From Pyrodictiaceae archaeon (GTDB taxonomy: Archaea; Thermoproteota; Thermoprotei_A; Sulfolobales; Pyrodictiaceae), in the NCBI GenBank assembly GCA_015520245.1, contig WAQM01000193.1:1-5429 (forward strand): a DNA stretch of 5,429 nt. Reading direction: 5' to 3'. Each line of letters starts with the position of its first letter. Position 1 is the stretch's first letter. A program made the position numbers and the translations under genes. This document shows, one piece after another, positions 1-5,429 of this stretch. The notes under the pieces were generated by a model that did not search any database, was not told the DNA's origin, and saw only the letters and a list, made by a program, of their open reading frames with translations.

Positions 1-1446
1 GGCTATGCGTAGCGCCGTGAGCTCCGACTGGGTCACCCTAGCGAGCCTCCTCAGCAGCTCCTCGTGCCCCTCCACGGACAGCGCAGCGGCGAGCCTGGCG
101 ATGCGGAGGGGCGAGCTGAGCGCCCTGCTTAGCTCCATGCGGCGCGCCGGGACCTCGGCGAAGACCGTGAAGTAGACCCTCTCCGGCATGTCGAGCCCGC
201 GGACTATCACGCCGTAGTAGCTGGCCACGCCGACCAGCACGTCGAGCTCGCCTGAGGCGAACCTATCGAGGACCCGCGTGCCGCTGAGGGCTAAGGCGGT
301 CCTCACGCCGCGGCGGGCCAGCAGCTCGGCGAGCCTCCTTGCCCCTGCCCGGCCTAGCAGCTGCGACACGAAGACAAGGCCCGTGGCGCCCTTCGAAACG
401 AGCCTCTCCACGACGCTGGCGGCGGCCTCGACGGGGTCGGGGGCCGCGACGTAGCAGTTGTAGACGTTCCTGATGCTGTCGTAGACGCGACCCACATCGA
501 ACCCCAGCAGCTCCCTGAACAGCTTAGGCTTGAGCCCCCTGGCTCTGCCGGTAGCTGAGGCTATCACCAGCTGACCGATGCTAGCCTCGGCGAGCAGCGC
601 GGAGAGCTCGGCCTCGAGGGCCTCGAGCCTCCTCAGCGCCTCCTCGTAGGCCCCGACCCTCCCCGAGGCCCTGGCCACTACGGCCTTCATCTTGGTCTTG
701 ACCGCCTCGAGGGCTACGTGGATCGCGCGCTCCGGGACGCCGAGCAGCATCAGTATCCTCTCGACGTTGCCGGAGCTCCGCAGCACGGCGTCAACGTCGT
801 CGACCACCACGAGGTCGAAGCGCGCGCTCCTCAGCAGGTCCCACCTCCTGGCCAGGAAGCTGGTCGTCGACACGAGCACGTCGAGCTCGCCGGCCTCCAC
901 CGCGCGGAGCGCGCCCTCCCTGACCCTCTTAGGCAGGTCCGAGGCGTAGCCGACGATCCTAAGATCGGCTCCGGCCCTCTCGGCGTAGCGGGTCAGCCTC
1001 TCGAGCGTCTGGCGGACCAGGTTGCCGGTGGGGACGAGGTAGTACACCTTGTCCCCGCGGGCAGCGCGGTACACGCTGTAGGCCATCAGCAGCGTCGTCT
1101 TCCCGACACCGGTGGGGGCCACGAGGGCCAGGCTCTCCCCCATGAGGAGCCTCTGGGCCCACGTGCGCTGCGCCGACCAGAGCCCGTGACCGCCCGTGAC
1201 CCTGCGGAAGAAGGCCTCGAACTCCCTAAGCCTCGAGACGGCGGCGTGCATGTACCAGTAGCCCTTGAGCGCGCCCCGCGCTCGGAGGAGGGCGCCGACG
1301 AGGAGCACCCTCTCCTCGAAGTCGTCCGCGCTGACGTCCTCGGGCAGGCACGTACGGCACGGCAGGCCCCGCTCCAGCCTCTCCTCGTCCGCGCGGCCGC
1401 CGCAGTTGGGGCAGCCGGCCTCGTAGGCCAGCAGCAGCCTCGCCAT
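1..1446 (-). CDS. rgy: Reverse gyrase, N-terminal helicase-like half (3' end lies beyond the left edge)
   Basis: Reverse gyrase couples a helicase-like ATPase module to a type IA topoisomerase and introduces positive supercoils with ATP; it is found in hyperthermophiles. The frame is open for 482 codons and leaves the window without a stop. In order it shows an N-terminal zinc finger with Cys12, Cys15, Cys30 and Cys33 (CPNC and CRTC); a Q-motif-like WSAQ ahead of the Walker A motif APTGVGKTT (residues 110-118, Lys116); the helicase II box DDVD (216-219) followed by AVLRSSGNVERIL; SATGR from residue 297; and YYGVIVRGLDMP (410-421), typical of the family. The topoisomerase domain with its catalytic Tyr is not in the window. 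I chose the ATG at 1446 because relatives begin a few residues before CPNCGG and a GGTG lies 5 nt upstream. In-frame ATGs at 1467 and 1470 would add 7 or 8 residues. Identity is very secure from motif order; the exact start is less sure. Confidence 0.96.
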   Translation of the reverse strand, partial: MARLLLAYEAGCPNCGGRADEERLERGLPCRTCLPEDVSADDFEERVLLVGALLRARGALKGYWYMHAAVSRLREFEAFFRRVTGGHGLWSAQRTWAQRLLMGESLALVAPTGVGKTTLLMAYSVYRAARGDKVYYLVPTGNLVRQTLERLTRYAERAGADLRIVGYASDLPKRVREGALRAVEAGELDVLVSTTSFLARRWDLLRSARFDLVVVDDVDAVLRSSGNVERILMLLGVPERAIHVALEAVKTKMKAVVARASGRVGAYEEALRRLEALEAELSALLAEASIGQLVIASATGRARGLKPKLFRELLGFDVGRVYDSIRNVYNCYVAAPDPVEAAASVVERLVSKGATGLVFVSQLLGRAGARRLAELLARRGVRTALALSGTRVLDRFASGELDVLVGVASYYGVIVRGLDMPERVYFTVFAEVPARRMELSRALSSPLRIARLAAALSVEGHEELLRRLARVTQSELTALRIA

Positions 1447-1460
1447 GCCGACACCCGCTC

Positions 1461-1473
1461 TTACCATCATAAG
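1461..1473. promoter_or_regulatory. Putative compact divergent promoter region between reverse gyrase and the methyltransferase
   Basis: This is the only AT-richer stretch between two divergent genes in otherwise very GC-rich DNA. Read on the minus strand it gives CTTATGATGG, about 20-27 nt before the ATG at 1446, the distance expected of an archaeal TATA box for a transcript with almost no leader. Read on the plus strand it gives TTACCATCATAAG, about 30 nt before a TTG at 1500. Neither is a strong TATA consensus, so this is inferred from position and composition. Confidence 0.4.
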
Positions 1474-1475
1474 CC

Positions 1476-2273
1476 GTGGCAGCGCGCTGGCTAGCCGGGT
1501 TGGGGGCGGGTAACACCTTGGAGGCGCTGGAGCGCGAGTGCGAGAGGAGGGTCGCCGAGCGGCTGGCAGCCGGCGCGCTCAATGAGGCGGACAGGGTGAC
1601 CCGCGAGTGCGCGGCGCAGCTGTGGGACGCCCGCCTGAAGGACGCGGCACGCGAGGAGATAGTCAAGCTCATCGAGGAGGCGACCGGAGGGCTGGGCTAC
1701 CGGGCGGAGGCCCCCCTCGAGCCGGCCCAGATGGTCGTCGCGGGGACGGTGATAGCATGGCCCGAGGCGGTGCCCGAGGGGGGCAGGGTCTTCGAGGTGG
1801 GGACGGGTATCGGGCGCACGTGCTACGTGGTGCACTACGCGCGCAGGCCGGCCCTCTACGTGACGGTCGACATCTCGCTGCCCATCCTGGCCGTGGCCCT
1901 CTACGGCAACCCGGTGAGGGCGTTCCGCGACGCCCTGTGGAGGGATGATGTTAGGGTCGTCCTGGGTGACGCCCTGGAGGTCGCTAGGCTGCTCCCCAGC
2001 GGGGCCTTCGACCACGTGATACACGACGGTGGCCCCAACCCGCTCAGGAACCCGAGGCTCTACAGCGCCCCCATGTTCGCGGAGCTGGCGCGGCTCCTCA
2101 AGCCGTGCGGCACCCTGTCGGTCTTCGCGGGGAGGTCGAGGCGCGGCCGCCAGCTCGTGTACGAGGGGCTGAGGTCGGCCGGGCTCGAGATCGTCGGTGT
2201 CGCCAGCTTCCCGGACTCGCCGGCAGCGGTATACCGTGCGCGCAAGCCCTGCCCACGGGGAAGCAAAGCATAA
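1476..2273 (+). CDS. Class I SAM-dependent methyltransferase-like protein, resembling archaeal COG2521
   Basis: This 265-residue protein looks like a Rossmann-fold methyltransferase. An N-terminal helical region (about residues 1-75) is followed by the SAM-binding motif [10 protein letters not shown] (105-113). An acidic residue ends the second strand in VTVDIS (Asp132), and [10 protein letters not shown] lies in the following region. The motif IV position reads IHDGGPNPL (182-190), and then come [25 protein letters not shown] and a C-terminal strand. The pattern IHD..., LYS, F, E, LLK, G, L is what I recall of the predicted archaeal methyltransferases of COG2521, whose substrate I do not know. 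In those proteins the loop usually reads HDPPR, so DGGPNP is a departure. The GTG at 1476 gives the longest frame; a TTG at 1500, 8 codons in, is an alternative that sits better with the upstream promoter candidate. It is divergent from reverse gyrase and directly precedes alba. Fold confidence is high; family and function are moderate. Confidence 0.8.
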   Translation: MAARWLAGLGAGNTLEALERECERRVAERLAAGALNEADRVTRECAAQLWDARLKDAAREEIVKLIEEATGGLGYRAEAPLEPAQMVVAGTVIAWPEAVPEGGRVFEVGTGIGRTCYVVHYARRPALYVTVDISLPILAVALYGNPVRAFRDALWRDDVRVVLGDALEVARLLPSGAFDHVIHDGGPNPLRNPRLYSAPMFAELARLLKPCGTLSVFAGRSRRGRQLVYEGLRSAGLEIVGVASFPDSPAAVYRARKPCPRGSKA

Positions 2274-2278
2274 ATATC
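2263..2278 (+). promoter_or_regulatory. Archaeal promoter (BRE and TATA box) of alba
   Basis: GCAAAGCATAAATATC is a good match to an archaeal BRE (GCAAAG) followed by a TATA box (ATAAATAT). The TAA inside the TATA box, at 2271-2273, is also the stop codon of the upstream methyltransferase. Transcription would be expected to start near 2298-2302, leaving about 30 nt of leader before alba. An independent strong promoter fits the high abundance of Alba. Confidence 0.8.
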
Positions 2279-2313
2279 TCACCGCCCGCGCGCACCGGAG
2301 ACGGCCTAAGAGC

Positions 2314-2320
2314 GAGGAGG
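2314..2320 (+). promoter_or_regulatory. Shine-Dalgarno site of alba
   Basis: GAGGAGG lies 9 nt before the ATG at 2330 and is a strong match to the anti-SD end of archaeal 16S rRNA. It decides the start against longer in-frame readings that would extend back through the promoter and into the methyltransferase gene. Confidence 0.8.
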
Positions 2321-2329
2321 CGAGCGGGG

Positions 2330-2623
2330 ATGGCGCAGGCGGCTCCCAGCAATGTGGTCCTCGTAGGCAAGAAGCCCGTAATGAACTACGTGCTCGCGAC
2401 GCTGACCCTGCTGAACCAGGGCGTGAACGAGGTGGTGATCAAGGCGAGGGGCAGGGCCATCAGCAAGGCTGTGGACACCGTCGAGATCGTGAGGAAGAGG
2501 TTCCTGCCCGGCAAGATCGACATCAAGGACATCAAGATCGATAGCCAGGTGATCCAGAACCCCGACGGCAGGCAGAGCAGGGTCAGCACGATAGAGATCG
2601 TGCTCGTGAAGAAGGAGGAGTGA
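2330..2623 (+). CDS. alba: DNA/RNA-binding chromatin protein Alba (Sac10b family)
   Basis: Alba is a small, abundant dimeric nucleoid protein that coats double-stranded DNA and also binds RNA. The 97 residues equal the length of Sulfolobus Sso10b and match it, as I recall that sequence, almost throughout: [17 protein letters not shown] near the N-terminus, then [21 protein letters not shown] and [12 protein letters not shown] at the end. Lys14-Lys15 correspond to the Lys16-Lys17 pair of Sso10b, where Lys16 acetylation affects DNA affinity. Phe58 matches the residue at the dimer-dimer interface that supports cooperative binding along DNA. The ATG at 2330 is fixed by the SD site 9 nt upstream, the TATA box about 55 nt upstream and agreement with family length. 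It has its own promoter, so it is probably transcribed separately from the methyltransferase. Confidence 0.97.
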   Translation: MAQAAPSNVVLVGKKPVMNYVLATLTLLNQGVNEVVIKARGRAISKAVDTVEIVRKRFLPGKIDIKDIKIDSQVIQNPDGRQSRVSTIEIVLVKKEE

Positions 2624-2901
2624 GGGCTCGGCGGGCGCTTCGCGGCCGGGGGCTGACGAGTTTTTACCGCCGAGGCGGCCTCCCCAGCCCTCTCGGCGAG
2701 CGCGTTGAGCGCGCGGCGCCGGCCCTCTACGCGCTGTCCTGGCGCGACACACCGCCGGGGGCCCTGCTGGCCCAGCTGCTCTGCCTGGGGCCCCGCGGCC
2801 TACACATGCTGGAGGCCGCGTCGAGCGTGGCCGAGCTCCACCTGGTCGGCGGCCGGGCGTCGGCCTACGGCCTACGAAAAGAAGGGGTGCGCGAGGGCTA
2901 G
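2620..2901 (+). CDS. Hypothetical small protein (93 aa), start uncertain
   Basis: I do not recognise this protein. From 2701 to the stop the frame has a coding-like composition: 59 of 66 codons end in G or C by hand count, against about 37 of 66 with G or C at the second position. That stretch encodes a plausible small fold with [20 protein letters not shown], then [23 protein letters not shown] and a charged tail. The only standard in-frame start before the codon for Met62 is the GTG at 2620. It overlaps the alba stop (GTGA), and the GGAGG there is only 1 nt away, which is too close for a normal ribosome site. The first 27 residues are Arg-rich, contain the T tract and look less coding. A real gene with an odd start, a 5'-decayed relic or chance GC-rich ORF are all possible. 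Its stop overlaps the S30e stop from the other strand. Confidence 0.42.
   Translation: MRARRALRGRGLTSFYRRGGLPSPLGERVERAAPALYALSWRDTPPGALLAQLLCLGPRGLHMLEAASSVAELHLVGGRASAYGLRKEGVREG
2661..2665 (+). terminator. Possible oligo-T terminator of alba
   Basis: A TTTTT tract 38 nt after the alba stop is the only run of this kind nearby in very GC-rich DNA. T-rich tracts act as archaeal terminators. The same AGTTTTTACC could instead be a weak TATA element for the small ORF that follows. Confidence 0.4.
2876..2884 (-). terminator. Possible T-rich terminator of the S30e gene
   Basis: On the minus strand this reads CTTCTTTTC, beginning about 13 nt after the S30e stop codon, in otherwise GC-rich DNA. 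Position and composition fit an archaeal T-tract terminator. It lies inside the last codons of the convergent small ORF, where it accounts for the unusual AAA GAA codons. Confidence 0.4.
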
Positions 2902-3068
2902 GCGAGCGGGGCTGCGGCCGAAGTCTGCTCGCTCAGCCTCTGGAGCAGCCTCCTAAACTCCTTGCGGTTCCTGACCCTGGGGGACGGGTTCTTCTTGGGC
3001 TTGGCCGGTATCTTAGGGGTCTGCTTCCTTACCTTGCCCGCCTTGGTCAGCGAGCCGTGGCTGGGCAT
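2898..3068 (-). CDS. rps30e: 30S ribosomal protein S30e
   Basis: S30e is a small basic protein of the archaeal and eukaryotic small ribosomal subunit; in eukaryotes it is made as a fusion to a ubiquitin-like protein, which is absent here. The 56 residues begin [20 protein letters not shown] and continue with [18 protein letters not shown], the conserved family core; the Lys/Arg-rich composition fits rRNA binding. The C-terminus (after [10 protein letters not shown]) is short and variable and ends in an Ala-rich tail. The length is close to that of other archaeal S30e proteins. The ATG at 3068 is fixed by the conserved [12 protein letters not shown] start and has AGGAG 2 nt upstream, a short spacing that suggests a brief leader. 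It is divergent from gatD and convergent with the small ORF, its TAG falling on a CTAG palindrome shared by both stops. Confidence 0.96.
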   Translation of the reverse strand: MPSHGSLTKAGKVRKQTPKIPAKPKKNPSPRVRNRKEFRRLLQRLSEQTSAAAPLA

Positions 3069-3101
3069 GGCTCCTGCCCCGCGCTACGATGCGCTTAAGC
3101 C

Positions 3102-3113
3102 CCTTTTATAAGG
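3102..3113. promoter_or_regulatory. Bidirectional TATA element between rps30e and gatD
   Basis: CCTTTTATAAGG contains the palindrome TTATAA at 3106-3111. On the minus strand it reads CCTTATAAAAGG about 40 nt before the S30e ATG. On the plus strand it reads TTTTATAAGG about 40 nt before the gatD ATG at 3152. With a start some 25 nt from the box, both transcripts would have leaders of roughly 13-18 nt. No other TATA candidate is present in the 83 bp between the two genes, so one core probably serves both directions. Confidence 0.7.
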
Positions 3114-3141
3114 CTATGGTTGCCCGAGGGCGCTCCGCGGC

Positions 3142-3147
3142 GGGTGG
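3142..3147 (+). promoter_or_regulatory. Shine-Dalgarno-like site of gatD
   Basis: GGGTGG lies 4 nt before the ATG at 3152 and resembles the GGTG core used in archaea. Together with the upstream TATA element it supports that start over the in-frame ATGs at 3089 and 3116. Confidence 0.55.
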
Positions 3148-3151
3148 CGCC

Positions 3152-4534
3152 ATGGGCGCGGGCCAGGAGGAGCTCCCGGGGTACACGGGCCTGGCGCTCG
3201 AGCTGCTCAAGAAGGCGGGTGCTCGTGTAGGCGATAGGGTCAGGGTCGTGAGGAGGGGCGCCGTCTTCGAGGGCATCCTAATGCCCAGGTACGCGGCCTT
3301 CGGCAGGCCGATCATAGTCGTCAAGCTCGATAACGGCTACAACGTTGGCATAAGGGTCGACGAGTCGACCGTCGTTGAGGTGGTCAAGCCCCGCGAGAAG
3401 GTCCTCGAGGAGGCGGCCGCGGGCGCGCCTGCAGTGCTCCCGCTGCTGGAGGAGCAGCCGCCTCCCACCCCCAAGCCCAAGGTCATGATACTGGGCACCG
3501 GGGGGACGATAGCCAGCAAGATAGAGTACGAGACGGGGGCGGTGAGGCCGGCCCTCACGGCCGAGGAGATCGTGGAGGCGGTGCCCGAGGTGGGCTTCGT
3601 GGCCGAGATAGAGTCGAGGGTCCTCTTCAACATACTCAGCGAGAACATGAGGGTCGAGCACTGGGAGAGGATCGTCGAGGAGGTGGCGAGGGCCATAGCC
3701 GAGGGCTACCAGGGCGTCGTGGTGGCCCACGGCACCGACACGATGGCCTACACGGCGGCGGCGCTCGCCTTCGCCCTCCCGGGCCTGCCGGTGCCGGTCG
3801 CGCTCGTCGGCGCGCAGAGGAGCAGCGACAGGCCGAGCAGCGACGCGGCGTTCAACCTGCTGGCGGCGGTGCTCACGGCCGCCCGGGCCCCCTTCGCCGA
3901 GGTTGTCGTCGTAATGCACGGCGAGACCGGTGACACCTACGCGCTGGCCCACCGCGGGACCAAGGTCAGGAAGATGCACACGAGCCGCCGCGACGCCTTC
4001 CAGTCCGTGAACGCCAGGCCGCTGGCCAGGATCTACCCGGCCGAGGGCCGCATAGAGGTCGTGGCCAAGCCACTGCGCAGGAGGGGCGAGACGCCGCTGC
4101 GCGTCGAGAATGGCTTCGAGCGCCGCGTGGCCCTCGTCAAGTACTTCCCGGGCATGGAGGCCGAGGTCATAGACTTCCTGGTCGACCGGGGCTACAGGGG
4201 CATAGTGATCGAGGGCACAGGCCTTGGGCACGTCGGCGAGTGGCTCATCGATAGCATCAAGAGGGCGGTCGACTCGGGGGTCGCCGTCGTGATGACGAGC
4301 CAGTGCCTGTTCGGGCGCGTCAACATGAACGTCTACACGACCGGCCGCAAGCTGCTGGCGGCGGGCGTCATACCGGGCGAGGACATGCTGCCGGAGACCG
4401 CCTTCGTGAAGTTGTCCTGGGTCCTGGCCAGGACGGACGACCTGCGCGAGGTGCGCAGGCTCATGCTGACCAACCTCGCCGGCGAGATTAACCCCCGCCA
4501 CACCGTCGACCTGTTCCCGAGGTGGCCGCATTGA
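3152..4534 (+). CDS. gatD: Glu-tRNA(Gln) amidotransferase subunit D
   Basis: GatD is the asparaginase-like subunit of the archaeal GatDE complex. It hydrolyses an amide donor and passes ammonia to GatE, which amidates Glu-tRNA(Gln). The 460 residues divide into an N-terminal SH3-like barrel (about 8-85, with [20 protein letters not shown] and [14 protein letters not shown]), an Ala/Pro-rich linker (about 86-110) and an L-asparaginase type I domain. Catalytic motifs are present: GTGGTIAS with Thr116, AHGTDTM with Thr195 and Asp196, and [12 protein letters not shown] with Lys274, the Thr-Thr-Asp-Lys set of the family. QSVN follows, and the C-terminal lobe has [12 protein letters not shown] and [18 protein letters not shown]. 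The length is slightly above the roughly 420-445 residues I recall for other GatD proteins, mostly because of the linker and N-terminus. The ATG at 3152 was chosen because a longer reading from 3089 would translate through the TATA box. The gene overlaps gatE and forms an operon with it. Confidence 0.97.
   Translation: MGAGQEELPGYTGLALELLKKAGARVGDRVRVVRRGAVFEGILMPRYAAFGRPIIVVKLDNGYNVGIRVDESTVVEVVKPREKVLEEAAAGAPAVLPLLEEQPPPTPKPKVMILGTGGTIASKIEYETGAVRPALTAEEIVEAVPEVGFVAEIESRVLFNILSENMRVEHWERIVEEVARAIAEGYQGVVVAHGTDTMAYTAAALAFALPGLPVPVALVGAQRSSDRPSSDAAFNLLAAVLTAARAPFAEVVVVMHGETGDTYALAHRGTKVRKMHTSRRDAFQSVNARPLARIYPAEGRIEVVAKPLRRRGETPLRVENGFERRVALVKYFPGMEAEVIDFLVDRGYRGIVIEGTGLGHVGEWLIDSIKRAVDSGVAVVMTSQCLFGRVNMNVYTTGRKLLAAGVIPGEDMLPETAFVKLSWVLARTDDLREVRRLMLTNLAGEINPRHTVDLFPRWPH
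4519..4525 (+). promoter_or_regulatory. Shine-Dalgarno site of gatE, inside the end of gatD
   Basis: GAGGTGG sits 5 nt before the TTG at 4531, a normal spacing. The alternative GTG at 4522 lies within this motif, so the site favours TTG. Being inside the gatD coding end, it suggests coupled translation of the two subunits. Confidence 0.6.
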
Positions 4535-5429
4535 CGCTGCAGCCCAAGGTCGACCCCAGCGCCTACGACTTCCGCAAGCTCGGGCTAAGGGTGGGCCTGG
4601 AGATCCACCAGCAGCTCGACACGGGCCATAAGCTGTTCTGCAGCTGCCCCACCAGGCTAGTGGAGGAGGGCGAGGAGGACGTCTTCCCGCGCCGGCTTAG
4701 GCCGACCAGGAGCGAGCTAGGAGAGGTCGACGTGGCTGCGCTGTTCGAGTGGAGGCGCGGCCGCGTCTACGAGTACAGGTCGCCGCGCGAGTCCAGCTGC
4801 CTCGTCGAGGCGGACGAGGAGCCACCGCACCCGCTCAACCGTGAGGCCCTCGTGGTCGGCATTGCGGTCGCCAAGGCGCTCCACGCCACGGTGGTCGACG
4901 AGGTCCACGTCATGAGGAAGATAGTCATAGACGGCTCCAACACCACCGGCTTCCAGCGCACAGCCATCATAGCGCTTGGCGGCTACATAGAGCTCCCTAG
5001 CGGCAAGAGGGTCGGCGTCCAGACGATAGCGGTGGAGGAGGACGCGGCCCGCAAGGTCGCCGAGCGCGGCAAGGTCGTGGAGTACAAGCTCGACAGGCTC
5101 GGAATACCGCTGATCGAGATAAGCACGGCGCCCGACATCGAGACCCCCGAGGAGGCCTACGAGGTGGCCCTCACTGTTGGCCAGCTCCTCCGCCTCACGG
5201 GCAAGGTCAAGAGGGGCATCGGCACCATAAGGCAGGACCTGAACGTCTCGATAAGGGGCGGCGTCAAGACCGAGATCAAGGGGGTCCAGAGGCTGGACCT
5301 GCTGCCCAAGATAGTGGCCTACGAGGCGATAAGGCAGGCGAGGCTGCTGGAGATACGCGACGAGCTGCGCCGCCGCGGCCTGACCCGCGATAGGATCCTG
5401 GCCGAGGCGAGGATCGAGGACGTCACCGA
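4531..5429 (+). CDS. gatE: Glu-tRNA(Gln) amidotransferase subunit E, N-terminal part (runs off the right edge)
   Basis: GatE is the tRNA-binding kinase/transamidase subunit of GatDE and a paralogue of bacterial GatB. It phosphorylates the Glu on tRNA(Gln) and amidates it with ammonia from GatD. About 299 codons are present, roughly the first half of a protein usually near 600-630 residues. They cover the cradle domain: [11 protein letters not shown] (21-31), the zinc-type FCSCPT (Cys37, Cys39), [16 protein letters not shown] (129-144), [14 protein letters not shown] (162-175), [19 protein letters not shown] (192-210) and [13 protein letters not shown] (229-241) followed by KTEIKGVQR. The GatE-specific AspRS-like insertion and the C-terminal helical tail are outside the window. 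The start is read as TTG at 4531, overlapping the gatD stop as TTGA; a GTG at 4522 in the same frame would add three residues. TTG is favoured by the upstream GAGGTGG and by relatives that start shortly before the VGLEIH motif. Confidence 0.97.
   Translation, partial: MTLQPKVDPSAYDFRKLGLRVGLEIHQQLDTGHKLFCSCPTRLVEEGEEDVFPRRLRPTRSELGEVDVAALFEWRRGRVYEYRSPRESSCLVEADEEPPHPLNREALVVGIAVAKALHATVVDEVHVMRKIVIDGSNTTGFQRTAIIALGGYIELPSGKRVGVQTIAVEEDAARKVAERGKVVEYKLDRLGIPLIEISTAPDIETPEEAYEVALTVGQLLRLTGKVKRGIGTIRQDLNVSIRGGVKTEIKGVQRLDLLPKIVAYEAIRQARLLEIRDELRRRGLTRDRILAEARIEDVT

Noticed and set aside
718..1494. Long plus-strand frame antisense to reverse gyrase
   Set aside because: The opposite strand encodes every reverse gyrase motif. 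The plus-strand translation is rich in Arg, Gly and His without domain-like pattern, and stops are rare by chance in such GC-rich DNA.
1491..2282. Minus-strand frame of 263 codons antisense to the methyltransferase
   Set aside because: It is low in hydrophobic pattern and Pro/Arg-rich, while the plus strand has an ordered SAM-binding motif set. It is a GC-driven shadow.
2105..2329. Upstream extension of the alba frame to 2105
   Set aside because: It would translate through the alba promoter and the methyltransferase 3' end. Family length, SD and TATA box all place the start at 2330.
2705..2956. Alternative 83-codon frame from a TTG over the small ORF region
   Set aside because: Its product is an Arg/Ser/Ala/Trp-rich mix without hydrophobic pattern and runs into the S30e gene on the other strand, whereas the frame ending at 2901 has the coding composition.
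4289..4295. GTGATGA, an exact C-box motif of archaeal C/D sRNAs
   Set aside because: No CTGA D or D' box lies at the expected distance downstream, and the site is within conserved gatD codons (VVMTSQ), so it is chance.
3278..4531. Minus-strand frame of 417 codons antisense to gatD
   Set aside because: GatD catalytic motifs are unambiguous on the plus strand. The antisense product is His/Arg/Pro-rich and unlike any family I know. Its length reflects the absence of AT-rich stop codons.
4717..4970. Minus-strand small frames antisense to gatE
   Set aside because: They overlap conserved GatE motifs on the plus strand and have no start signals of their own.

Overview
The window looks like a chromosomal segment of a hyperthermophilic archaeon, most likely a crenarchaeote (Thermoproteota). 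Four lines of evidence support this. There is a reverse gyrase, the hallmark enzyme of hyperthermophiles. There is an Alba chromatin protein whose sequence is very close to the Sulfolobus Sso10b type. There is an archaeal/eukaryotic-type ribosomal protein, S30e. And there is the archaea-only GatDE amidotransferase. Genes are tightly packed, start codons include GTG and TTG, AGG and ATA codons are common, and short TATA boxes precede several genes. The DNA is strongly GC-rich (about two thirds by eye, not computed), which is high for this group. The genus cannot be fixed from the window.

Layout from left to right. (1) The minus strand carries the N-terminal 482 codons of reverse gyrase, running off the left edge. 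(2) Divergent from it, with at most 29 bp between start codons, is a class I SAM-dependent methyltransferase-like gene resembling the archaeal COG2521 family. (3) Next on the plus strand is alba, whose TATA box overlaps the methyltransferase stop codon. (4) After alba comes an unrecognised small ORF with coding-like base composition. It ends tail to tail with (5) a minus-strand gene for ribosomal protein S30e (56 aa). (6) S30e is divergent from gatD, and one TTATAA core lies between them and could serve both directions. (7) gatE overlaps the end of gatD by 4 bp and runs off the right edge.

Functionally there is a DNA-topology and chromatin part (reverse gyrase, Alba) and a translation part (S30e, GatD, GatE). 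GatD releases ammonia from an amide donor, and GatE uses it to convert misacylated Glu-tRNA(Gln) to Gln-tRNA(Gln). I see no CRISPR array, tRNA, rRNA, insertion sequence or defence system. The less ordinary points are the compact divergent promoters, the altered methyltransferase motif and the unidentified small ORF.
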